A stretch of DNA of 20,600 nt from JANXLO01 sp043762265 (GTDB lineage Bacteria; Armatimonadota; Chthonomonadetes; Chthonomonadales; Chthonomonadaceae). The notes beneath the pieces are model-generated. The model worked only from the letters and a program-made list of their open reading frames with translations. It was not told the origin of the DNA and searched no databases. The DNA is taken from assembly GCA_043762265.1 (NCBI GenBank), contig JAYUMV010000362.1, positions 1 to 20,600 on the forward strand, given 5' to 3'. Positions 7,948-15,322 of the stretch are shown piece by piece. Each line of letters opens with the position of its first letter. Within the stretch, counting starts at the first letter, position 1. The translations under genes were made by a program, and so were the position numbers.

Positions 7948-8006
7948 CCGTTCTTCTCCTTTGGAAAACAAGGTGAGACCCGACTCGGTCGTTGCTTGTT
8001 AAGGCA

Positions 8007-8029
8007 CCCCTTCCCGCGTCGGGAAGGGG
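8007..8029. repeat. REP-like intergenic palindrome
   Basis: CCCCTTCCCG (8007-8016) and CGGGAAGGGG (8020-8029) form a perfect 10-bp stem with a 3-base CGT loop, followed by ACGGGGGTTAG up to the ABC ATPase stop codon. No U-run follows on the minus strand, so it is not a standard terminator. The sequence style (C-rich hairpin next to ACGGGGGTTAGG) is like dispersed extragenic palindromes that I recall from several bacterial genomes. There is one copy in this window. It may stabilise or attenuate the transcript between the two genes. Confidence 0.6.
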
Positions 8030-8042
8030 ACGGGGGTTAGGT

Positions 8043-8780
8043 TCATTCTTCGACGTGCATTTCGCCAACGGTGATGTCGATGTCGGCACGCTCTTCGATC
8101 TTGGCGATGCGACCGTCTCGGATCCAGACGACGCGATCCGAAACGTCCACCATTTTGTAGTCGTGGGTCGCGGAGATGATCGTGACGCCTTCGTTCTTGT
8201 TCAGTTCGCGCAGCAGTTCGATGATCTCGGTCCCGGTCTTCAGGTCGAGGTTGCCGGTCGGTTCGTCGGCAAGGACGATGGAGGGTCGGTTCGCCAGGGA
8301 GCGGGCGATGGCGACGCGCTGCTGCTGGCCCCCGGAGAGTTCGGTCGGGCGGTGATGCAGGCGATGCCCGAGGCCTACCTTGTTCAGCATCTCCATACCG
8401 CGCTCGATACCGTCGTCGGTCGGCATACCGGCGAAGATCGTCGGCAGCACCACGTTCTCCAGGGCCGTCATAACCGGGATCAGGTTGTAAGACTGGAAGA
8501 TATAGCCGATGGTATGGCAGCGCAGATAGGCCAGTTCCGAGGCGTCGAGCTGCGCCATATCGACATCGTTGATGAAGACCGAGCCGGAGGTCGGCTTGTC
8601 CAGGCCCCCGATGGCGTTGAACAGCGTGGACTTGCCGGAGCCGGACGGCCCCATGATCGAGATATACTCGCCGCGCCGAATGTCCAGGTCCACTCCGTTC
8701 AAGGCACGGAGGGTCTCCTCGCCCATCGTAAACTCTTTGATCAGGTTTTTGGTTCGAACCACATACTCATTGGCACCCAT
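8043..8780 (-). CDS. ABC transporter ATP-binding protein, LolD/MacB type
   Basis: This 245-residue ATPase carries the full motif set: Walker A GPSGSGKST (44-52), Q-loop Gln96 (GYIFQSYNLIP), signature LSGGQ (148-152), Walker B IVLADEP (168-174), D-loop GNLD and switch His206 (SATHD). The sequence GYIFQSYNLIPVMTALENV and the overall length place it in the MacB/LolD/FtsE-like group that drives FtsX-type permeases without moving substrate through a membrane channel. It is encoded just after the minimal FtsX permease (24 bases between genes), its most likely partner; the giant FtsX protein at 15343-20523 is a second candidate. The ATG at 8780 has AAAGGG about ten bases upstream. A short C-terminal extension (residues 228-245) is acidic. 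Confidence 0.93.
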   Translation of the reverse strand: MGANEYVVRTKNLIKEFTMGEETLRALNGVDLDIRRGEYISIMGPSGSGKSTLFNAIGGLDKPTSGSVFINDVDMAQLDASELAYLRCHTIGYIFQSYNLIPVMTALENVVLPTIFAGMPTDDGIERGMEMLNKVGLGHRLHHRPTELSGGQQQRVAIARSLANRPSIVLADEPTGNLDLKTGTEIIELLRELNKNEGVTIISATHDYKMVDVSDRVVWIRDGRIAKIEERADIDITVGEMHVEE

Positions 8781-8804
8781 GACTTGACAACCCTTTCTGA
8801 ATGG

Positions 8805-9431
8805 TTAGATGGACGAGCGGAGCGCGATTGCAGGCGGCATCTTCGCCGCGTTGATCGCGGGCGGAATGCCTGCGATCAAGGTGATTCCCACGCCGATACT
8901 CGTCGAGAGCGTCATCTGCCCAATCGATCCGACAACGAAGGCGGGTTGGAAGCCTCCCGTAAACAGGTGGATGACCACTACGATGAACCAGCCGGTAAAC
9001 CAGCCGACAAACGAGGCCGTCAGGCCCATCAGCATCGCTTCCAGGAAGAAGAGCATCACGATGTCGCGGTTCAGAGCGCCGAGGCACTTCATGGTGCCGA
9101 TCTCTTTGAACCGCTCCGTCACCGACATCAGCATCGAGTTCATGATCCCGACGAAGCAGACTACGAGCGCCATGACCGCCAGCCACTGCTGCCGATGGGC
9201 CGCCGCGATGGCTTCCGCTCCGACTCCCTCCGACGGAAACAGGCCGGCCGCGCGCACCGAACTGTAGAAGGCGATCCCGAGCGCGATCCCGGAGGCGGTG
9301 ATGAGCGAACGGGCCAGACGGATCTTGATGCTCTTGATCGTGATCTCCCAGGCTTTCGCGAAGCCCAGAGAGACCTGCTTCTGCACCTTGATAGGCGCCT
9401 GCTGAGGCCGTTCGATGATTTGATCGCTCAT
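8805..9431 (-). CDS. minimal FtsX-family ABC permease lacking the periplasmic domain
   Basis: The 208-residue protein has the four-helix FtsX core: about 41-57 (RSLITASGIALGIAFY), 83-101, 128-155 and 176-192. The segment ending MNSMLMSVTERFKEIGTMKCLGA is the typical coupling region after the second helix. Only about 25 residues separate helix 1 and helix 2, where MacB-like permeases normally carry a periplasmic domain of some 200 residues. The protein is thus much shorter than the roughly 400 residues usual for the family. It probably acts with the ABC ATPase encoded next, perhaps pairing with a larger permease. The ATG at 9429-9431 with GGGAG nine bases upstream is the start; a TTG at 9449 overlapping the previous stop is less likely. 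Confidence 0.85.
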   Translation of the reverse strand: MSDQIIERPQQAPIKVQKQVSLGFAKAWEITIKSIKIRLARSLITASGIALGIAFYSSVRAAGLFPSEGVGAEAIAAAHRQQWLAVMALVVCFVGIMNSMLMSVTERFKEIGTMKCLGALNRDIVMLFFLEAMLMGLTASFVGWFTGWFIVVVIHLFTGGFQPAFVVGSIGQMTLSTSIGVGITLIAGIPPAINAAKMPPAIALRSSI

Positions 9432-9445
9432 GGGGTGTTTCTCCC

Positions 9446-9883
9446 TCAACCCTTCTTGACTTTTTTATAGAAGCCGATAAAATTGCGCTCGTGCAGCATC
9501 TGCAGAAACATCGTAACGGAGACTTCCGCTTCGCGGCGATTCATCTTATATTGTCGGCCCGTTTTCTGAACAATGGTCTCCACCGTATGGCTGCCATCGC
9601 ACAGTTCCCACACATAGCCACCCACTTCGTCCAGTTCGACCTGCCGGTCGGTAGGCGCCCGCATCCATTTCGCCAACGCCTTCGTGATCCGGCCCGCCTT
9701 CTGATTCTGCGGCACCGTCAGCAGCGTGCTGCCGGTCTCACGCTTCTCCCAGGTGAGCAGGGAGTTCCGACCGGGTCGCAGGGTCAGCGTCGCCTGTCGA
9801 TCCACGTTCGGCGGGCGGATCTTCAGAAACGGCAGATAGCGTCCGATGCCATAATAGAGGCGCATCTTCAGTGGCAAACGCAT
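9446..9883 (-). CDS. PqqD-like protein (RiPP recognition element fold)
   Basis: The 145-residue protein has a PqqD-type domain at about 82-137 (VELDEVGGYVWELCDGSHTVETIVQ... then EAEVSVTMFLQMLHERNFI). PqqD proteins are small winged-helix domains that bind leader peptides of ribosomally made, modified peptides and hand them to modifying enzymes. No radical SAM enzyme, maturase or obvious precursor peptide is seen here. The first 80 residues are basic and not recognised; they contain NSLLTWEKRETGSTLLTVPQN. The ATG at 9883 overlaps the upstream gene by 16 bp; an ATG at 9865, just after that gene's stop, is an alternative. The gene lies between an unknown duplicated-domain protein and the FtsX permease, and it is almost certainly co-transcribed with both. 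Confidence 0.8.
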   Translation of the reverse strand: MRLPLKMRLYYGIGRYLPFLKIRPPNVDRQATLTLRPGRNSLLTWEKRETGSTLLTVPQNQKAGRITKALAKWMRAPTDRQVELDEVGGYVWELCDGSHTVETIVQKTGRQYKMNRREAEVSVTMFLQMLHERNFIGFYKKVKKG

Positions 9884-10950
9884 CGGTCAGTAACCTCGTC
9901 CCAGAGTCCTTCCGTCTTCTTGCTGTGCAGCACCTGGACGGCGAAAAGCTTGTTCGAATCGGTGCACTCCCACAGCCCGCCTTCGTAGCGGGTGGGGAAG
10001 CGGCGCAGCGACGTCTTAGCATCTTTCAGCAGGCTTATCCGGTCGAACAGGCTCAAACTGCCGACATAGTGCACAGCCTCGTGATCGTAGAGCGTCTCTT
10101 CGTCTTTCTTCAGCCGTTTCAGCCCGACGAACGCGTTGTTGGCGAACCAGTCGGCCAGGCCAAACTTCTTGCGCGTCACATTCGCCAGTCCCCACCGGTC
10201 CACAATGATCTTCTCGCCGCCCCGTGCGAAACTCAGATGCAGATAGCCTGAAAGCAACTTCTGCTCTTCGAGGCGAAAATCTTCCGGAATGCCGATCTGC
10301 AAGTCGTAGAGCGCCCAGAGGTCGAAGCCGTCGGTCGTATGATCCTCCAGGGTTCCAAACAACTGCGAGGCCACGGCGCTGATCGCGGCCTGATCTTTCG
10401 CCAGTCCGACGACCTGCGCGATCACGATCCGGTTGCAGGTGTTGCACTGCCAGATCTTGCCCTGACCGCGCCCTGCGCCCGTCCAGGAAAAGGAGATCGC
10501 CGTGCGCTCCCCGTCCGTGCCTTCGACCTTTTCCGCGCGCATGGTGCTCTCGAAGGCCGCCTTCGTCTTCTTTGCCTGTTTCGCCGTCTCTTTAAGGACG
10601 CGTTCGATATTGGCTTTCAGGTCGGTCTTCGGCACCGGCGGATCTGGCCGACGGAACCACTTTCGCAGGAGCGGCGCGAGATAGTAGTATGCGGTCGGCG
10701 GGCCTTCCCGCTGCGGCTTGGCCGCGTTCATCCAGCGGACCTGCACCGTCAGACTGCTGCTGCCCGGCGCATCCACGCGCAGAGAGCCGTTGTCGTGATC
10801 CATCGAAAACGCGCTGACGTTCCACTCCGGTGGCAGTTGGAACCGAATCCCCTGCCAACCCACCACTGTCGTTGTCGGAAGGCTGTCTGCGCTTTCCACC
10901 TCAACCGCTGGCGCCCTGCGCTTTTCCAAGGGTATTGTTTGCACTGCCAT
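9868..10950 (-). CDS. unknown protein with two tandem copies of one domain
   Basis: I do not recognise the family of this 360-residue, apparently soluble protein; no signal peptide or membrane segment is seen. It contains two related halves. Residues 31-73 begin GWQGIRFQLPPEWNV and end LTVQVRW, while 211-253 read LWALYDLQIGIPEDFRL and end KIIVDRW. Near the end of each half, WQCNTCNRIVIAQVV (167-181) aligns with WECTDSNKLFAVQVL (327-341). The first copy has a CxxC pair (C169, C172); the second keeps only C328. A Lys-rich helical insert (110-142) lies in the first copy. The last residues, RCVCH, add two more Cys. It overlaps the PqqD-like gene by 16 bp, which suggests a shared function. Start ATG 10948-10950; its ribosome-binding site is weak. 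Confidence 0.75.
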   Translation of the reverse strand: MAVQTIPLEKRRAPAVEVESADSLPTTTVVGWQGIRFQLPPEWNVSAFSMDHDNGSLRVDAPGSSSLTVQVRWMNAAKPQREGPPTAYYYLAPLLRKWFRRPDPPVPKTDLKANIERVLKETAKQAKKTKAAFESTMRAEKVEGTDGERTAISFSWTGAGRGQGKIWQCNTCNRIVIAQVVGLAKDQAAISAVASQLFGTLEDHTTDGFDLWALYDLQIGIPEDFRLEEQKLLSGYLHLSFARGGEKIIVDRWGLANVTRKKFGLADWFANNAFVGLKRLKKDEETLYDHEAVHYVGSLSLFDRISLLKDAKTSLRRFPTRYEGGLWECTDSNKLFAVQVLHSKKTEGLWDEVTDRCVCH

Positions 10951-11028
10951 AGAAAATTACCATTCTCTTGCAGAGAGGCGAAATAAGCCCGCCCTCTTTA
11001 TCAACCGCTCTGCCGTAGACGATACAGA

Positions 11029-11077
11029 GTTACTACAGAGCAATGCTCTCGATGTTACTTAGGAGCGACGCTCTCGA
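11029..11077. repeat. imperfect tandem duplication covering the 3' end of the H-X9-DG gene
   Basis: The 24 bases at 11054-11077 recur at 11029-11052 with 19 of 24 positions identical, a period of 25. The unit includes the stop codon of the H-X9-DG gene (TAA at 11055-11057) and its last codons, so a second TAA-ending copy lies just downstream. Each unit carries a small hairpin (AGAGC/GCTCT in the downstream copy). It has no coding effect on the upstream copy. Confidence 0.6.
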
Positions 11078-11882
11078 TATGCCCGTCACAGAACAGAATA
11101 TTGTTTTTGCCGCCGTGCCGCCCCGGTTTTGGCATGCTGGTCAGGCTGTCGTGCGCGTTCTTCGCGACATCCGTCGAGTCGTAGAGCAAGGGCGTTTTGG
11201 CCGCATCCGGCATTTCGTTCAGCTTCTTGCCGCCAAGTTTGCGCCCTGAAAGCGCCGCATTGTAGGCGTAGCCGAACTTCGTATCGTGCCGATTCGAGAC
11301 TGCCGGACAGTGCAGCCACTCGTCTTTCTGAATCGCAGCCTTAAAATCGTCCTGATCCTGCCAGTTCGCCGCCGGGGGCAGGCCGTCGTTGTACTCGACA
11401 TACTTCCCGAAGGCGAAATAGAGGCTCTTCAGGTTCTCCGTGCAGCTTTTATCTGCCTCTGGATTGTACTTTTTGGCCGAGAAGTACTCTTTCGCGATGG
11501 CCGCAACGGGGTTGAGTTGCGCGAATACACCGCCTAACGCCTGTGTCGCCAGCACGAGTGTTACCACCAGATAGAGCGACACGAATCCCGGCAGTTTTTT
11601 GCCGAGTTTACGCCCCATCCCGAAGCCGCCGAGAAGGGTGATCCCTAGAGCACAGGCGAGATAGGTCATGATCAGCGTGATGATCGAGCCTATCCGTGCA
11701 GCCAGCGGCAGCGTGCCCACCACCAGTAACAACGTCATCACCGCTATGACTAGTGCCAACCTTTTGCCGCTGCGAGCGATGTCCTGTGTCCGTATGCCAG
11801 CTACGACGCCCACTGTGAACATCAATACACAGAGTGCGATACAACTTCCGCGCACCAAGTTCAGAATAGCGTCAACTTGCAT
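11055..11882 (-). CDS. four-helix membrane protein with C-terminal H-X9-DG domain
   Basis: The 275-residue protein has four N-terminal hydrophobic helices (about 9-29, 43-62, 66-89, 99-120) and then a soluble domain. The end matches the H-X9-DG pattern: His256, nine residues, Asp266-Gly267 (HGGKNNILFCDGHIE). The region from CTENLKSLYFAFGKYVEYNDGLPPA resembles the DUF1559-type proteins abundant in Planctomycetes, Lentisphaerae and Armatimonadota. Those usually begin with a prepilin-like leader; here that is replaced by a multi-helix membrane anchor. Function of H-X9-DG proteins is not known in detail. The ATG at 11882 lies ten bases past the OPT transporter stop, so the two are co-transcribed. 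A tandem duplication sits at its 3' end, and about 100 bases without a gene follow. Confidence 0.8.
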   Translation of the reverse strand: MQVDAILNLVRGSCIALCVLMFTVGVVAGIRTQDIARSGKRLALVIAVMTLLLVVGTLPLAARIGSIITLIMTYLACALGITLLGGFGMGRKLGKKLPGFVSLYLVVTLVLATQALGGVFAQLNPVAAIAKEYFSAKKYNPEADKSCTENLKSLYFAFGKYVEYNDGLPPAANWQDQDDFKAAIQKDEWLHCPAVSNRHDTKFGYAYNAALSGRKLGGKKLNEMPDAAKTPLLYDSTDVAKNAHDSLTSMPKPGRHGGKNNILFCDGHIESVAPK

Positions 11883-11892
11883 AATAGAGAGC

Positions 11893-13941
11893 CTAGAACG
11901 GTAGGTAGTTGACCGATTTCGCGATCAGAGCGAGGGCGATGGAGGCCATCGCGACCAGACCCGTGCCGCACGAGAAGCCTGCCAGCAGGACCGGCGTGTA
12001 CATGCGCCAGTTGTCCAGGCCGAATCGCTTGGCGAAGTAGCGCCGTCCCAATACGGCTCCGATGAATGTCGGAATGACGTCGTGCGGGAAAGCGCCTGAG
12101 CCTCCGACGAATCCATAGAAGACGAGGATCGGGATCTTGAACAGCCCGAACACGCCGTAGAGGCCTAACCCGACGACCACGCCGCCGACGATTCGCTTGA
12201 AGTCGATGGCCTCCTTGACCCAGGTAATGCCGCCCGACTGCTTGTTGATGGTGTTGAACATCGCCTGGAACGTGGCGCTGATCGGCCAGAAGTGCTGGGC
12301 GTAGGGATGCTGCGCCGAGGGGATCTGACTGGTGTGCCAGAAGAAGGCCCAGAAGACAAAACTCGCGGGCAGGATCAGCACCAGCATCAAGGCTTCCACC
12401 TTGACGACACTGGTGAACTTCGTGCCAGTCAGTTCGACCTCGCGGAACTTCTGCGCGAAGCCGCCATAGTCGTTCAACGGGATCGGGGCGTACCAGATGT
12501 CCGCATACTGGTAGCCCGACTTCATGATCGAGACCTCTTTCAGGAAGGGGAAGGAGACGCCTGCGCCGGTGATACCGATCATACGCGCGGAGACATACGA
12601 GTTGATAGGCGACCAGATGAGGCCGTAGAAGACCAGAATCCAGAGCGGAAAAGCGTGGTCCTGATGCAACTGTTCGCCATCGTAGTGCAGCAGATATTTG
12701 GTCAGACCGATGTAGAATGTCGTGACGCTAAGCCAGATAACGACCGGGATCCAGAGCGGCAGATCGCCGCGTCCTTTAGGAATACTCGCCTGCAAGCCCC
12801 GATTCTTCATCTGAGCGCGCAAAGAGGAGATGGACTTGAACACGCTGTAGAACCCGATGATGGCGATCGCAAGTTGGAACCCGATTCCGACGGAGGTCCA
12901 GAACTTGATGTTGATAGCCTGGTTCGTGAAGATCGCGTCCATGCCTCGGGTCCAGCCGTTGCTCTCCGAGTTGCCGAACGCCCCGAGATGGTAGAGTATC
13001 GGTGCAAGGCCGATGCGACAGACCAGCGAGCCTATCAGGGAGCCGAGCACGATATGATACGGGAGAATGAATCCGGTCAGCACCTTCGTCAGATCACCGG
13101 AGATTCCAGTCAGCGCTCCAGGCAGAATCGTCTCCGTATTGGTCGTGGTATCGAAGAAGGGAATCGGAATCAGGGTAAAGGCTTTGCCGAACACGACACC
13201 GGTAAAGACCGGGATCGCGATATAGAAGAAGCCGAAGATCATACCGATCACGCTGCCAATGGAGAAGACCCGCCAGCGCCACGACTCCTCTTTGCTCGCC
13301 GCTTCCGCCAGCGCCGTCGCGCCAGAGGCGGCGACCGGAGCCATGGGGAAGGGCAGTTTCTCGATATCCGAAGTGACACGGAACAGGAAGTAGCCTGCGC
13401 TCATCCAGTTCAGGCGACCCAGCACCTCGCCAACGACTAAGAGGAGGATCGGCACCGCCCAGGCCGCATCGAAGAAGGTACGGTGTTGCAGCGCCAGCGA
13501 GCCAGCCGGAGGCACCACCCAGTGCGGGATCTCCCGCGCCACGATGGCTGCTTGCGGCGACTGGACGAAGTACTGGTTCCAGATCAGTCCGCCGAAAGGC
13601 CCTCCAGAGATTCCTTTGTCCGCCGCAAGGCCCGTAAGCGCCGCCGCGACATAGTAGAGGATATAGATCTCCTGGCGCTTCATCGGCAGGAAAGACCGCC
13701 GCATGATCTCGGAGAACAGAACGATGGTGACCCACTCTGCTGCAGGGCCAAGGCCCTGCCCCGCCACGAGGCCCAGGTAGAGTGCGCCCGGCAGCATAAT
13801 GAACCCGACGAACAGGGCGCCGATAACGGTCTTACTGCTGAATCCCTCTTCGAACTGAGGGGCAGAGGCTTCCGCCCCCTCCTCCTGGGATTCGGCTTCG
13901 ACCTGCTGCCGTATTTGCGCTATCTCATTTTGTTCCGCCAC
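11893..13941 (-). CDS. OPT-family-like transporter (oligopeptide/metal-chelate type)
   Basis: The 682-residue polytopic membrane protein has a short acidic cytoplasmic N-terminus (residues 1-35) followed by about 14 hydrophobic segments, starting with KTVIGALFVGFIMLPGALYLGLV. The length, the repeated long helices and the C-terminal stretch (AVLGRRYFAKRFG..., then SCGTGLVAMASIALALIAK) fit the OPT/YSL-like transporters, which import oligopeptides or metal chelates. The substrate is not evident. It starts at a GTG (13939-13941), 24 bases after the stop of the selenoprotein candidate, with GGGGGA upstream as a possible ribosome-binding site, and is followed after ten bases by the H-X9-DG gene. 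Assignment rests on overall topology and remembered family features, so related families (for example DUF6784/DUF6785 proteins) remain possible. Confidence 0.72.
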   Translation of the reverse strand: MAEQNEIAQIRQQVEAESQEEGAEASAPQFEEGFSSKTVIGALFVGFIMLPGALYLGLVAGQGLGPAAEWVTIVLFSEIMRRSFLPMKRQEIYILYYVAAALTGLAADKGISGGPFGGLIWNQYFVQSPQAAIVAREIPHWVVPPAGSLALQHRTFFDAAWAVPILLLVVGEVLGRLNWMSAGYFLFRVTSDIEKLPFPMAPVAASGATALAEAASKEESWRWRVFSIGSVIGMIFGFFYIAIPVFTGVVFGKAFTLIPIPFFDTTTNTETILPGALTGISGDLTKVLTGFILPYHIVLGSLIGSLVCRIGLAPILYHLGAFGNSESNGWTRGMDAIFTNQAINIKFWTSVGIGFQLAIAIIGFYSVFKSISSLRAQMKNRGLQASIPKGRGDLPLWIPVVIWLSVTTFYIGLTKYLLHYDGEQLHQDHAFPLWILVFYGLIWSPINSYVSARMIGITGAGVSFPFLKEVSIMKSGYQYADIWYAPIPLNDYGGFAQKFREVELTGTKFTSVVKVEALMLVLILPASFVFWAFFWHTSQIPSAQHPYAQHFWPISATFQAMFNTINKQSGGITWVKEAIDFKRIVGGVVVGLGLYGVFGLFKIPILVFYGFVGGSGAFPHDVIPTFIGAVLGRRYFAKRFGLDNWRMYTPVLLAGFSCGTGLVAMASIALALIAKSVNYLPF

Positions 13942-13965
13942 GCTACGGAGTCCCCCTTCTCTTAA

Positions 13966-15129
13966 TCACTGAATTCCTGCTTTCTTCAGTGCTTGTCGGA
14001 TGCCTGCCTCGTCGAAACCTTCGAAGCGGGCAATGATCTTGCCATCGCTCCCGATCAGGTAGTTGCAGGGCACGCCGGAAACTTTGTACTTCTCCGCGAC
14101 CTTGCCGTCTTTGTCCATCAATGCACGGAGATTCAATCCTTTTTCTTTCCAGAACTTCTGAATGGTGTCGGCGGTATCGCCGATGTCCACTGCGACGATG
14201 TCGAACCCTTTGCCTTTGAACTCTGCCAACATCGTGTTTAAGTGAGGCAACTCCTCACGGCAGAAGCCTCAACCATAGTCCCAGAAGTTGACCAGGATCA
14301 CTTTCACCGGCTTTGTCAGTCCCGCCAACGACATCTTTTCGCCGGTGGCCGCCTGCAACTCGAACGCAGGAGCGACCGAGCCGATCGCTAACAGGTCTGC
14401 AGACGGGCTCGCGCCGCTGCCTCCGGAAGCGGCTTGCATCCGGATCTGCTCGACGAGCTTCGCCTTTGCAGGAGGAGTCCAGTTCAGCGCTACCGTCGCG
14501 CTGCCCGCATCGGTGCGAACCCCTGTCAAGCGACTCTCCAGAACCTCGCGTCTATCCCCTTTGCCGATGATCTGCGTGATCCCGTGCAGCAGGTTATCCG
14601 GTCCGATATAGACTTTGAAGATGTCGCCGTTCCGCACGGTCGCCTGCAGCGCCTGGCAAGAGACGCCACCTATCGTCGTATTCCCGACGATCTTCAGGCC
14701 CGATCCCAGCCCTCGGAACTGGTTGAGCAGGTCCGGATTGAAGAAGACCATCGCCTCCAGGCTGCTGGCCATACGCACCACATTGCCGCCGCTCAGGTCG
14801 GGCGTTTCGCGCGTATACTGCTTTTCGGACTCCATGTAATGCAGCATTTTGCGGCCGTCCGAGTGGACCGCCTCGTCCTTCTCTCCTCCGGGCCCCGAGT
14901 AGATAATATGCGCGACATTTGGCTTTTTGAGAGTGAAGTGCCCTTTGACCTTGACCGTCTGGCGACCGCGCACGATATCCGAAGAGTAGTCGGCCTGAAC
15001 GACAGGCGTTTTCGTCTCCGCCTGAAGGCATTTGTCGAGCAGCGCGTCCCCGGCTTTGTCGGCGCGTGCAGCACCTGCCGTGATCGTCCCCAGACAGAAG
15101 AGAAGTAGTAGTGTCCGTGGTCGGTTCAT
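13966..15129 (-). CDS. LolA-like/TlpA-like thioredoxin fusion; candidate selenoprotein with UGA-encoded Sec at UxxC
   Basis: Read through one in-frame TGA (14269-14271), this gene encodes 387 residues. Residues 1-23 are a signal peptide. About 24-220 resemble LolA/DUF2092 outer-membrane lipoprotein-sorting domains (VKVKGHFTLKKPNVAHI...). About 247-387 form an AhpC/TSA-TlpA type thioredoxin fold with the cis-Pro element VSGVP. The TGA is codon 287, precisely the first Cys position of the redox motif: NFWDYG-TGA-GFCREELPHL, where relatives read NFWxxWCGPCREE. Cys290 is the resolving Cys. A SECIS-like hairpin lies 16 bases downstream. Selenocysteine insertion is therefore likely; a nonsense mutation is the alternative. 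The ATG at 15129 has AAGGAG ten bases upstream; an upstream frame extension to 15318 is rejected because it hides the signal peptide. The likely role is periplasmic thiol-disulfide exchange. Confidence 0.85.
14242..14258 (-). promoter_or_regulatory. bacterial SECIS-like hairpin downstream of UGA
   Basis: On the minus strand, GTGAGG (14258-14253) pairs perfectly with CCTCAC (14247-14242) around the 5-base loop AGTTG. The loop begins 17 bases after the UGA (16 bases between), and its second base is G. The published bacterial SECIS consensus asks for a stem with a small apical loop that has a G in its first two positions, 16-37 bases from the UGA; this hairpin meets both. It lies within the coding sequence, as bacterial SECIS elements do. 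Binding by SelB is inferred. Confidence 0.7.
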
Positions 15130-15165
15130 CTGAATATCGCTCCTTGCACTTGAGTGAACGAACGT

Positions 15166-15175
15166 TGACGCGTCA
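15166..15175. promoter_or_regulatory. palindrome upstream of the selenoprotein gene, possible operator
   Basis: TGACGCGTCA is a perfect 10-base palindrome centred about 42 bases upstream of the ATG at 15129. Its size and position would suit a small dimeric regulator, but no recognised regulator motif is implied and chance is possible. Confidence 0.3.
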
Positions 15176-15259
15176 TATTGAACGACCAAACAACGTCCCG
15201 GCGGCTTTGTGCGATTTGTGCGACCGGCTATGAACTCAAATGAAACACACTTGGGACCT

Positions 15260-15322
15260 GTAAATGTATAACCTACCTTCGCACTGCGCAATCGGGCAGA
15301 CCTCGGGGAACTATACATTTAC
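15260..15322. promoter_or_regulatory. 11-bp inverted repeat between the giant FtsX gene and the selenoprotein gene
   Basis: GTAAATGTATA (15260-15270) is repeated in inverted orientation as TATACATTTAC (15312-15322), separated by 41 bases. The arms are A+T-rich in a G+C-rich region. The upstream arm begins about 20 bases past the giant gene's stop codon (15343-15345). Possible roles are paired operator sites for a regulator of the downstream genes, or a large hairpin. No good -35/-10 pair was found. The 213-base gap (15130-15342) holds no gene. Confidence 0.45.

Noticed and set aside
13966..14250. A separate 94-residue thioredoxin-like gene starting at TTG 14250
   Set aside because: It would lack the first strand and the active-site motif, has no ribosome-binding site, and its frame continues directly into the upstream domain through the TGA.
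15130..15318. N-terminal extension of the LolA/thioredoxin gene up to 15318
   Set aside because: The added 63 residues look non-coding, and the ATG at 15129 has AAGGAG upstream and begins a proper signal peptide.
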